A stretch of 23,077 bases of DNA, taken from assembly GCA_002368735.1 (NCBI GenBank), contig DFEQ01000014.1, positions 1 through 23,077 on the forward strand, in the 5' to 3' direction. Each line of letters begins with the position of its first letter. Position 1 is the first letter of the stretch. The stretch is from Christensenella sp. UBA3798 (GTDB lineage: Bacteria > Bacillota > Clostridia > Christensenellales > CAG-1252). Of this stretch, positions 1 through 7,448 are shown in pieces. The position numbers and the translations under genes were made by a program. The notes under the pieces are model-generated. The model had not been told where the DNA came from. It was given only the letters and a program-made list of their open reading frames with translations, and did not search any database.

Positions 1-327
1 AAGGTGAACATCAAGTTTAAGGAAATTACCCGCGGCGGTACCGACGCGAATAAGTCCAAGAACGCCCGTGCGGATAAGTCCGTCAAGGAAGAGATCAAGT
101 CCCAGACCTTCGAGGGTTTGGTCATCGCACGTCGCGGCGGCGGCATCAGCGAGACCTTCACCGTTCGTAAGATCTCCTACGGTGTGGGCGTTGAGAAGAC
201 CTTCATGCTCCACTCTCCGCAGATCGAGAGCATCCAGGTGGTGCGTAAGGGTGCGGTCAGACGCTCCAAGCTCTACTACATGAGAGGGCGCACCGGCAAG
301 GCAGCGAAAGTCAAAGCCGCAAAGTGA
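1..327 (+). CDS. rplS: 50S ribosomal protein L19, 5'-truncated by the window edge
   Basis: L19 sits at the interface of the 50S and 30S subunits. The frame is open from base 1 (Lys-Val-Asn-Ile-Lys...), and the usual first ~15-20 residues of L19 are missing, so the true start lies upstream; the GTG at base 4 is an internal valine. From about residue 40 the match is unmistakable: FEGLVIARRGGG, SETFTVRKISYGVGVEKTF, HSPQIESI and the C-terminal RRSKLYYMRGRTGKAAK are family signatures. Odd: between the first visible strand (VNIKFKEI) and QTFEG there are about 20 more residues than in Bacillus or E. coli L19, a Lys/Asn/Ala/Ser-rich loop. Stop codon TGA at 325-327 is followed within 20 bases by a terminator, so this ends the upstream operon. 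Identification is certain; only the start is unknown. Confidence 0.97.
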   Translation, partial: KVNIKFKEITRGGTDANKSKNARADKSVKEEIKSQTFEGLVIARRGGGISETFTVRKISYGVGVEKTFMLHSPQIESIQVVRKGAVRRSKLYYMRGRTGKAAKVKAAK

Positions 328-344
328 TCTATTCTACAAACCAA

Positions 345-373
345 GCGCGTGGCAGTTTGCCGCGCGTTTTTTT
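345..373 (+). terminator. Rho-independent terminator of rplS
   Basis: A GC-rich hairpin pairs 346-354 with 358-366 (nine base pairs including one G-U) around a three-base loop and runs straight into seven T residues at 367-373. It begins 18 bases after the rplS stop. It separates the ribosomal protein operon from the lipoprotein gene downstream. Confidence 0.9.
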
Positions 374-525
374 ATGCCTTTTCGTCATCTTTTCGGCGCG
401 AAAAAGGTCGCTTTTTTATTATCGTAGGTGCGTATCGCGCTCCGCGGGCAATATATAGAAGCGGGCGCGTGCGTGTTAGAAAAGAATTATACTAAATTAT
501 TTTAACAATAAATTTCGCCAAACGC

Positions 526-554
526 TTGATATCTTCCCGTAAAGTATTTAGAAT
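526..554 (+). promoter_or_regulatory. SigA-type promoter for the lipoprotein gene
   Basis: A -35 box TTGATA (526-531) and a -10 box TAGAAT (549-554) are separated by exactly 17 bases, each one mismatch from consensus (TTGACA, TATAAT). The 30-40 bases upstream are strongly A/T-rich compared with the GC-rich surroundings. Transcription would start near 561, giving a leader of about 20 bases before the ATG at 584. No operator-like inverted repeat was recognised. The rest of the 328-583 gap holds the rplS terminator and no gene that I can support. Confidence 0.75.
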
Positions 555-583
555 AAGATTGACTAACTATGCGAGGTATTAGC

Positions 584-2746
584 ATGAAAAAGTTTGTTTT
601 AGTTATAGTCTGTGTGCTCTTGATAGCTCTTTGCTTCACTGCCTGCAAGACGACCTTCACGTCGGAATACGGCGAGAACATCCTCACCAACTCCGATTTC
701 GAAAACAACACGACCGACGGTTGGAATATCGTAAAAAGCGATAACGACACCACCGACCCCAAGCTCGTGTCCTCCACCGGCGATTATAAAAACGAAGTCG
801 GTAGCTATTACTTGCAGATCAAGGGCAGCGATTACACCGGCTACACACAGACGGTTTCCTTGGAGAAGGATAGCTACTACTATCTTTCCGCAAAAGTGCT
901 CATCACCTCCGCTATCTCGGCTGATAACGAGGAGCTGAGCGGCGCCTTCGTCGCGGTGGATTCCGACTACGCTCTCGTCAGCGACGTCAAGTCCGCTAAG
1001 ACCACGGGGTGGGAGACCATCGGCGTATACTTCAACAGCGGCAATCGCACTTCGGCGGACATTCGTTTCGGCGTAGGTACCGAGACCTATAACGCCGACG
1101 GCACCGCGAACTTCGACTCCGTCACCCTCGTCAAGGTGGAGGAGGGCGTCCCCGCTCTCGTCACCACGCTGTCGGATGGCGGCTCGAGCGCGGACTATGA
1201 CGCCGACTATCGTAGCAACGAGCAGGGCAAGCTCTTTATGATATTGACCGCCGTGCTCGGCGCGCTCGTCCTGTACGCGGCGTATGCAGCGTTCCGCACC
1301 ATGATGGGCAGGAAGGGCGCTTTGCTCACTCCCGAAACGGCGAATGCCCCCGTCTCCTTCTTCAAGAGTTCGGCATTCATCCTCATCATCTGCGAGCTCG
1401 TCGCCTTTGCCGTCAGGCTCATCCTCATCAACTTTGTGTATGGCGGCGTGACCCTCGGCGGCTACGTTTCGGACGCGACGGCGCTCGCCGACCTCGGCGC
1501 GGCGAAGTACTACTTTGACGAGAAGGTGCTGACCCCCATCGGCTCTTTGTATCTCCTGTGGGCGATGGGCGCGCTTGCCGGTCCTTTGAACCTCGTGGTC
1601 GGCGGCATGGGCTTCTCCATCTTCCTCAAGATACCCGCCGTCCTTGCGGACCTCGTCATCGTCTTCCTCATCTATTATCTTGCCAACCGCAAGTATAATC
1701 AGTACATCTCCGCTGTCTTTGCGGGTGTGTACGCCATTTTCCCCGTATTCTTCTTCCTCTCCGCGGGCTGGGGCGCTTACGCCTCTCTCGGCGCGCTCTT
1801 TATCCTCTTGTCTTTGATCGCTATCTTGGATAAGAAGTACGTGGCGAGCATCGTCTACTACGCGGTAGCGCTCCTCTTCTCTACCGAAGCGCTGCTCCTG
1901 GCGCCCCTCCTCCTTGTATATCTCGGCTTCGTCTTCTTTAAGACGGACGATTACAAGATGGGCATCTCCATCGCGCTGACTTCCGCCATCATCGGCTTAT
2001 ATCTCATCGGCATCCCCTTCATCCTCACCCACTTCACCGAGGGTCACCCCTTCATCGTGGTGGAGAGGTACTGCCAGGCATTCCTTGCGCACGCGGGTTT
2101 CACCGAGAATGCCTTCACTATCTACGGACTCTTCGGCCTCGGCGCTTCGGCGGCGAATACCGCGTCCTACGTCTTCAACGGCATCTTTGTCGCCGCGATG
2201 GTCATCTTGACCATCGTCGCCTTCTTCAAGTCGAGGAGCAGGCTGGACCTTATCCTCCTTTCTGCCTTCACCTTCATCTTCACCTTCGTGATGACCTCGG
2301 CAGTGGATACTCTCCTCATCTATCCCGCCCTCCTTCTCCTCTTGGTGTACGGCTTGATCTCGGGCGATAGAAGGATACTCAAGGTCTTCGGCGGCTTCTC
2401 GCTGACCACCCTCCTCAACACCGCTTATGCGATGCTTATCGGCGGCTACTTCGGCGCAGGGGAGAATAGCGCGCTCGTCTATATGGGCGCTGCGGATCCC
2501 GTGCTCATCATCTTCTCTGCCGCCAACGTGCTCTTGCTCGGCTATCTCGCCTTCGTGACCTATCGTATCACGGTGGCGGAGGACGTCAAGACCGTTAAGG
2601 TCATTAACGGCAATTACTTCGTCTACGCTTGGGAAAAGATAAAGGCGTGCGCGCTTGCGGTCGCCGCTTTCTGCACCAAGACGATTCCCGCTCTTTTCAA
2701 GAAGAAGGAGAGCGCAGAGGATACGAATGTTAGCAAAGGTCAATAG
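584..2746 (+). CDS. Membrane lipoprotein with carbohydrate-binding-like domain and GT-C-like polytopic domain
   Basis: Start ATG 584 is chosen over the in-frame ATG at 569 because GAGGT (573-577) is correctly spaced before it and the protein then begins with a clean signal peptide (MKKFVLVIV...) ending in a lipobox, FTAC, with Cys21 as likely lipidated residue. Length 720 residues. Residues ~30-187 resemble a jelly-roll carbohydrate-binding module of the CBM4/9 type (NILTNSDFENNTTDGW at the front, FDSVTLVKV at the end). A first membrane helix lies at ~218-236, then a basic linker, then about ten more helices to ~residue 670, and a Lys-rich cytoplasmic tail. The loop after the second helix (SDATALADLG) and the segment KIPAVLADLVIVFLIYY recall GT-C glycosyltransferases that use lipid-linked sugars. 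The usual Gln/Asp of the later GQ-D motif is absent (WGAYAS), so activity is uncertain. Function inferred only: cell-surface glycan assembly or binding. It overlaps comM by 20 bases. Confidence 0.6.
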   Translation: MKKFVLVIVCVLLIALCFTACKTTFTSEYGENILTNSDFENNTTDGWNIVKSDNDTTDPKLVSSTGDYKNEVGSYYLQIKGSDYTGYTQTVSLEKDSYYYLSAKVLITSAISADNEELSGAFVAVDSDYALVSDVKSAKTTGWETIGVYFNSGNRTSADIRFGVGTETYNADGTANFDSVTLVKVEEGVPALVTTLSDGGSSADYDADYRSNEQGKLFMILTAVLGALVLYAAYAAFRTMMGRKGALLTPETANAPVSFFKSSAFILIICELVAFAVRLILINFVYGGVTLGGYVSDATALADLGAAKYYFDEKVLTPIGSLYLLWAMGALAGPLNLVVGGMGFSIFLKIPAVLADLVIVFLIYYLANRKYNQYISAVFAGVYAIFPVFFFLSAGWGAYASLGALFILLSLIAILDKKYVASIVYYAVALLFSTEALLLAPLLLVYLGFVFFKTDDYKMGISIALTSAIIGLYLIGIPFILTHFTEGHPFIVVERYCQAFLAHAGFTENAFTIYGLFGLGASAANTASYVFNGIFVAAMVILTIVAFFKSRSRLDLILLSAFTFIFTFVMTSAVDTLLIYPALLLLLVYGLISGDRRILKVFGGFSLTTLLNTAYAMLIGGYFGAGENSALVYMGAADPVLIIFSAANVLLLGYLAFVTYRITVAEDVKTVKVINGNYFVYAWEKIKACALAVAAFCTKTIPALFKKKESAEDTNVSKGQ

Positions 2747-4259
2747 TTTTTCATTAGACGGGCTCGTCGGATATAAGGTCGATATCGAGATAGATATCAA
2801 CGCCGGGCTCCCAAAGGTGGAGATAATCGGTCTCCCCGACGCCGCGATCAAGGAATCTGCGGAGAGGGTGACGTCCTCTGTCAAAAACAGCGGATATCAC
2901 TTTCCCGTTAAGCGCGTGATCGTCAATCTCGCGCCTGCGGATACCAAGAAGGAAGGCTCCTTATTCGACCTTCCCATCGCAGTAGGGGTGCTTGCCGCTT
3001 CGGGGCAGGTACAGACCACCGCCTATAAAGACTACGTCATCCTCGGCGAACTTTCGCTCGACGGCGAGCTCCGTCCCATCAACGGCTTGATGGCGATAAT
3101 GATATCGGCGCTTCAGGAAGGATACAAGAAGTTCCTGATACCCGCGGAGAATGCCGCCGAGGCGAGCTACATAAAAGGTGTGGAGAGTTACTGCGTCCGT
3201 TCTCTCCACGAAGCGGTGGAGTTCCTCTCTAACGAGGCGACAGTCGACCCCGTCCCTTATCGTGACTTCTCCGCCGCAGAGGACGCGGCTCGCTACGACG
3301 TTGACTTTTCGGACGTAAAAGGGCAACGCACCGCTAAACGCGCGATGGAGATAGCCGTCGCGGGCGGGCACAATATCCTCCTCATCGGACCTCCCGGCGC
3401 AGGCAAAAGTATGCTTGCCAAGTGCGTGGTCAGCATCATGCCCGACCTCACTTTCGAGGAGGCTATCGAGGTCACCAAGGTATACAGCGTGGCAGGGCTC
3501 CTCGACGAGAAGACGGGCATCGTCACGACGCGCCCCTTCCGTACGCCGCATCATACGGCGACCATCCCCGCCTTGGTGGGGGGTGGCAATCGGGCAAAGC
3601 CGGGCGAAGCGTCGCTTGCCAATCACGGCGTCCTCTTCCTTGACGAAGTGCCCGAATACAAGCGTGCCGCGCTCGAAACCTTGCGTCAGCCCCTTGAAGA
3701 CGGCGAGATCACCGTCACTCGCGTGCAACAGAGCGTCAAGTATCCCGCAAACTTCATGTTGATAGGCAGCATGAACCCCTGTCCCTGCGGCAACTTCGGC
3801 TCCAAAAAGCAGATATGCACCTGCACGCCGCAAGCCATTCGTCGCTACCTGAACCGTCTGTCGGGGCCCCTCCTGGATAGGATAGATATCCAAGTGGAGG
3901 TGGATTCGGTGGAGTTTGCCGACCTTCGCTCCGAGGCGAGTGAGGAAACGAGCGCCACCGTGAAGGAGCGCGTGATGAAAGCGCGCGAAGTGCAAAGGAA
4001 GCGCTTCGCCAAGGGAAAGGTCTTTACCAATTCCGATATGAACAATCGCTTGATAAAGCAGTATTGCAAGATACCTGCCGAAGCAGAAGCGATGATGGAG
4101 ACCGCCTTCCGCAAGTTATCGCTTTCGGCAAGGGCGAGTTTCCGCATCCTGAAGGTCGCGCGCACCATTGCCGACCTCGAAGGCAAAGAGAATATCGAAA
4201 CGGCGCACGTTGCCGAAGCGATACAATACCGTTCTCTCGATAGGAAGTATTTCAGCTGA
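2727..4259 (+). CDS. comM: ComM/YifB family Mg-chelatase-like AAA+ ATPase
   Basis: ComM is a hexameric AAA+ helicase shown in naturally transformable bacteria to drive branch migration when incoming single strands are integrated. Start ATG 2727 gives the typical MLAKV...GYKVDIEIDI...GLPKVEIIGLPDAA beginning and has AGAGG at 2716-2720; it lies inside the end of the preceding gene (20-base overlap). Length 510 residues, as usual. Residues 1-~120 are the Lon-protease-like N-terminal domain; Walker A GPPGAGKS is at 221-228, Walker B LFLDE at 303-307, and the family's PCPCG...CTC cysteine group (Cys352, 354, 364, 366) follows, probably binding a metal. The Mg-chelatase C-terminal helical domain ends the protein. 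The TGA stop shares one base with the ATG of dprA, so the two transformation genes are coupled. Competence itself is not shown here, since both genes also occur in non-transformable species. Confidence 0.95.
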   Translation: MLAKVNSFSLDGLVGYKVDIEIDINAGLPKVEIIGLPDAAIKESAERVTSSVKNSGYHFPVKRVIVNLAPADTKKEGSLFDLPIAVGVLAASGQVQTTAYKDYVILGELSLDGELRPINGLMAIMISALQEGYKKFLIPAENAAEASYIKGVESYCVRSLHEAVEFLSNEATVDPVPYRDFSAAEDAARYDVDFSDVKGQRTAKRAMEIAVAGGHNILLIGPPGAGKSMLAKCVVSIMPDLTFEEAIEVTKVYSVAGLLDEKTGIVTTRPFRTPHHTATIPALVGGGNRAKPGEASLANHGVLFLDEVPEYKRAALETLRQPLEDGEITVTRVQQSVKYPANFMLIGSMNPCPCGNFGSKKQICTCTPQAIRRYLNRLSGPLLDRIDIQVEVDSVEFADLRSEASEETSATVKERVMKAREVQRKRFAKGKVFTNSDMNNRLIKQYCKIPAEAEAMMETAFRKLSLSARASFRILKVARTIADLEGKENIETAHVAEAIQYRSLDRKYFS

Positions 4260-5347
4260 TGAAGGAGTATTCGCGAGAGCAACTTGCCATCCTGAAACTC
4301 GCTTCCGTCGAGGGGATAGGCTATCAACATAAAAAGACGATCGCCGCTCTCAGCGAGAGTTTGGCGGACTTACTGGAGCGTCCCGAGCGCTATCGCAGTG
4401 AACTTATGACGGTAGGAACGGACGTCCTTGACAAACTCTTGGATATCAACGAGAGCTTTGACGAAAGCACCTTCCTCCGTTATTTGGAGAAGTACGATAT
4501 CGTCGCTCTCTTTGAAGGAGAGGACGATTATCCCAAGGAGCTGGAGATCTTGGAGGACGCACCCACCGTGCTCTTCTGCCGAGGCAACCTCTCGCTTCTC
4601 ACCGGGGAGCGCTTCGCCGTGGTCGGCACCCGTGCCCCCACGCGCTACGGCAGGGACGTGACGGACTTATTCGCTCGTGATTTATCTAAGGCGGGCTACA
4701 CCATCGTCAGCGGCCTCGCCCGCGGCGTGGACGCCATCGCGCATGCTGCCGCCCTCGAAGGGGACGCCTCCACGATAGCGGTGCTCGGTTGCGGTGTGGA
4801 TAGGGTCTATCCCGCCGAAAACAGGGATCTATACAGCAGAATAGCGGAGCAGGGGCTGCTCCTATCGGAGTATTTCCCCGGCGCGGAGCCTTTGTCCTAT
4901 CACTTCCCGCACAGGAACCGCATCATCAGCGCCCTCTCGACGGGTGTTCTGGTGACCGAAGCGGGCAAGAAGAGCGGCACCTTGATAACGGTGAACGAGG
5001 CGCTGTCACAGGGGAAGGACGTCTTTATCGTCCCGGGCAATATCTTCAGCGCGCAGAGCATGGGGGCGAACGAGATGCTGCATAACCCGCAGTGCATGAT
5101 CGCCACCGATCCCGAGGATATCCTCTCCTACTATGGTAAGAAGGGTCAGCGTGTAGAGCCCGACGCGCATCAACTGACGACGGAAGAGGTCATCATCTAT
5201 TCCGCTCTGACCGACGAAGACAAACATTTCGAGGAGCTCCTATCCCTGACGGGGCTCTCGATGGGGGAACTTATGGCTACCTTGACCAAGCTCGAAGTAC
5301 TGGGCGTTATCAAGAAGCACCCCGGCAATTATTACGGCATATATTAA
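4259..5347 (+). CDS. dprA: DNA processing protein DprA (Smf)
   Basis: DprA binds incoming single-stranded DNA and loads RecA onto it during transformation. The 362-residue protein has three parts: an N-terminal helix-hairpin-helix/SAM-like region (~1-75), the extended Rossmann-fold core (~95-295) and a C-terminal winged-helix region (~305-362, of the DML1-like type). Core signatures are clear: AVVGTRAPTRYG, SGLARGVDAIAH, VLGCGVDRVYP, HFPHRNRIISALS (the DNA-binding Arg residues) and VTEAGKKSGTLITVNEA. The ATG at 4259 overlaps the comM stop by one base (TGATG). No strong Shine-Dalgarno precedes it, so translation probably depends on coupling with comM. The dprA-topA-trmFO-hslVU order is the one known from Bacillus. 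Confidence 0.96.
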   Translation: MKEYSREQLAILKLASVEGIGYQHKKTIAALSESLADLLERPERYRSELMTVGTDVLDKLLDINESFDESTFLRYLEKYDIVALFEGEDDYPKELEILEDAPTVLFCRGNLSLLTGERFAVVGTRAPTRYGRDVTDLFARDLSKAGYTIVSGLARGVDAIAHAAALEGDASTIAVLGCGVDRVYPAENRDLYSRIAEQGLLLSEYFPGAEPLSYHFPHRNRIISALSTGVLVTEAGKKSGTLITVNEALSQGKDVFIVPGNIFSAQSMGANEMLHNPQCMIATDPEDILSYYGKKGQRVEPDAHQLTTEEVIIYSALTDEDKHFEELLSLTGLSMGELMATLTKLEVLGVIKKHPGNYYGIY

Positions 5348-5372
5348 GCGACAACGCTATACTGGAGTGACA

Positions 5373-7448
5373 ATGAAGTTAGTAATCGTAGAATCACCAT
5401 CTAAGGCAAAGACCATCGGCAAATATCTCGGGCAGGGCTATCGCGTCCTTGCTTCGGGCGGCCACGTGTGCGACCTCCCCGAAAAGCGTCTCGGTATCGA
5501 CGTGGACAATCACTTCAAGCCCGAATACGTTATCTCGGATGACAAGCAGCGCGTCATAGCCAATTTGAAGTCCACTCTTAAAAACAGCGAGACCGTCTAT
5601 CTTGCAACCGACCCGGACCGCGAAGGGGAGGCGATAAGCTGGCACTTGCAGAACGTCTTGGGGCTTCCCGACGATGATATCCGCATCGAGTTCAATGAGA
5701 TATCCAAGAAGGCGGTGCAGAACGCCTTGACCAAGCCGCGCAAGATCAATAAGAACCTCGTGGACGCCCAACAGGCGCGCCGCGTGCTCGACCGCATCGT
5801 GGGCTACAAGATATCTCCCGTCATTTCGAGGAAGATAAAGAAGGGGCTTTCCGCAGGTCGCGTGCAGTCCGCCGCGCTCAGGATGGTGGTGGATAGGGAG
5901 CGCGAGATCCGCGCCTTCGTGCCCGAGGAATATTGGACGCTCCACGCCTTCTTTAAGGGGAAGAATCCCTTCAAAGCCCTCTTTACCGACGTGGACGGCA
6001 AGAAGTTCAAGATACCGAATAAAGCCGCGCTCGACAAGCTCCTTAGCCAGATAGAGGGCAGGGACTATATCGTGGACGACGTCAAGAGGAGCGTGCAGAA
6101 GGTCATGCCCATGCCGCCTTTCACCACCAGTACCCTGCAACAGGACGCCACCACCAAGTTCTCGATGAGCGCGCCGCAGGTCATGCAGATAGCGCAACAA
6201 CTCTACGAAGGCTTTGAGATAGAAGGGGAAGGGCACGTCGCCCTCGTCACCTATATCCGTACCGACTCGGTGCGCGTTTCGGACGACGCCGTCTGGATGG
6301 CGAAGAGGCATATCGTCGATAAGTTCGGCGCGGAGTATTATCCCAAGTTCCCCAATAAATTCGCCGTGAAAGAGCAGGCGCAGGACGCGCACGAAGCCAT
6401 CCGCCCCATCTCGCTCGACAAGGACCCCGAGTCGTTGAAGGGCAAGCTTTCACGCAATCATTATCAGATCTACAAACTCATCTATGACCGCTTCGTCGCC
6501 AGCCAAATGGCGCCCGCGCAGTACGACACCTTGAAGGTGCATCTCAACGCGGAGGGCGAGAGCCATAAATTCGGCTTCAAGGTGCAGGGTAGGACGATGA
6601 AGTTCGCGGGCTTTACCGCCGCGTATGCCGATTTCCGCAATCATAGCGGCGAGGAGGACGGCGAAGAAGCCGCCTTGCTCCCCTCTTTGAACGTTGGCGA
6701 TAAGCTCGATTTCAAGGAGCTGAAGTACGAGCAAAAGTTCACCAAGCCCCCTCAGCGCTACACCGAGAGCACTCTCATCAAGGCGATGGAGGAGAACGGC
6801 ATCGGCAGACCGAGCACCTACGCTTCCATCATCAGCGTCATCGCCAAGCGCGCCTATACCGAGAAGGAAGGCAAGAATCTCAAAGCCACCGAGCTCGGTG
6901 AGACGGTGTGCGACGCCATCGTCAAGTATTTCCCCGACATTATGGACCTCAAATTCACTGCAAAGATGGAAAAAGAACTCGACGAAGTCGAGGAAGGGCG
7001 CAAGTGGCAGGACCTCATCGGTGAGTTCTATCCCAAGTTTATTGACGAAGTCAAGCACGCCTTCCACGACGGCGCCTCTTCGCCCAAGAAGGACGAGGTG
7101 GTATCCGACGTCAAGTGCGATAAGTGCGGCGCCATGATGGTCATCAAGGAAGGTCGCTTCGGCAAGTTCCTCGCTTGTCCCAATTATCCCTCCTGCAAGA
7201 ATATCCTTTCGGTCGGGATGGAGAAGGTGGGCACCTGTCCCATCTGCGGCAAGGACGTATATACCAAGCACAGCAAGGCGGGCAAGGTCTTTTACGGCTG
7301 TAGCGGCTATCCTACCTGCAAATTCGCCAGTTGGGATATCCCGGCGCCTCACCTCTGCCCCGAGTGCAAGAGCACTATGATCGTCAAGAAGAGCAAGGGC
7401 AAGACTACCTACGTCTGCACCTCTTGCAAACATACAGAGGACGCATGA
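5373..7448 (+). CDS. topA: DNA topoisomerase I (type IA)
   Basis: Relaxes negative supercoils by cutting one strand through a 5'-phosphotyrosine link. ATG 5373 is preferred over the in-frame GTG at 5367 because it gives the canonical MKLVIVESPSKAKTI start and GGAG (5364-5367) lies five bases upstream. Length 691 residues. The Toprim domain occupies ~1-115, with the metal-binding TDPDREGEAISWH motif near residue 80. The catalytic tyrosine is Tyr294 in TYIRTDS. The arch/gate domains run to ~570. Three C-terminal zinc-ribbon repeats of the topoisomerase C4 type follow, each with CxxC pairs (CDKCG...CPNYPSC, CPICG...CSGYPTC, CPECK...CTSC). It begins 25 bases after dprA, and its stop overlaps trmFO by four bases (ATGA). 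Confidence 0.97.
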   Translation: MKLVIVESPSKAKTIGKYLGQGYRVLASGGHVCDLPEKRLGIDVDNHFKPEYVISDDKQRVIANLKSTLKNSETVYLATDPDREGEAISWHLQNVLGLPDDDIRIEFNEISKKAVQNALTKPRKINKNLVDAQQARRVLDRIVGYKISPVISRKIKKGLSAGRVQSAALRMVVDREREIRAFVPEEYWTLHAFFKGKNPFKALFTDVDGKKFKIPNKAALDKLLSQIEGRDYIVDDVKRSVQKVMPMPPFTTSTLQQDATTKFSMSAPQVMQIAQQLYEGFEIEGEGHVALVTYIRTDSVRVSDDAVWMAKRHIVDKFGAEYYPKFPNKFAVKEQAQDAHEAIRPISLDKDPESLKGKLSRNHYQIYKLIYDRFVASQMAPAQYDTLKVHLNAEGESHKFGFKVQGRTMKFAGFTAAYADFRNHSGEEDGEEAALLPSLNVGDKLDFKELKYEQKFTKPPQRYTESTLIKAMEENGIGRPSTYASIISVIAKRAYTEKEGKNLKATELGETVCDAIVKYFPDIMDLKFTAKMEKELDEVEEGRKWQDLIGEFYPKFIDEVKHAFHDGASSPKKDEVVSDVKCDKCGAMMVIKEGRFGKFLACPNYPSCKNILSVGMEKVGTCPICGKDVYTKHSKAGKVFYGCSGYPTCKFASWDIPAPHLCPECKSTMIVKKSKGKTTYVCTSCKHTEDA

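Noticed and set aside
401..417. AAAAAG/CTTTTT hairpin after the rplS terminator
   Set aside because: Mostly A-T pairs around a four-base loop; too weak, and a strong terminator already lies at 345-373.
436..469. Seven-pair GC stem with a 20-base loop in the rplS-lipoprotein gap
   Set aside because: No promoter reads into it and it lies between a terminator and the next promoter, so there is no sign that it is transcribed as a small RNA.
1997..2884. Open frame on the - strand (295 codons) spanning the end of the lipoprotein gene and the start of comM
   Set aside because: Product is an Arg/Glu/Asp/Gly-rich run (the reverse of hydrophobic codons) with no domain.
5358..5363. TATACT as a -10 box before topA
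   Set aside because: No -35 box at the right distance, and transcription would start at or after the start codon.
5394..6392. Open frame on the - strand (332 codons) opposite topA
   Set aside because: Same reason: antisense to well-conserved catalytic sequence, no family resemblance.
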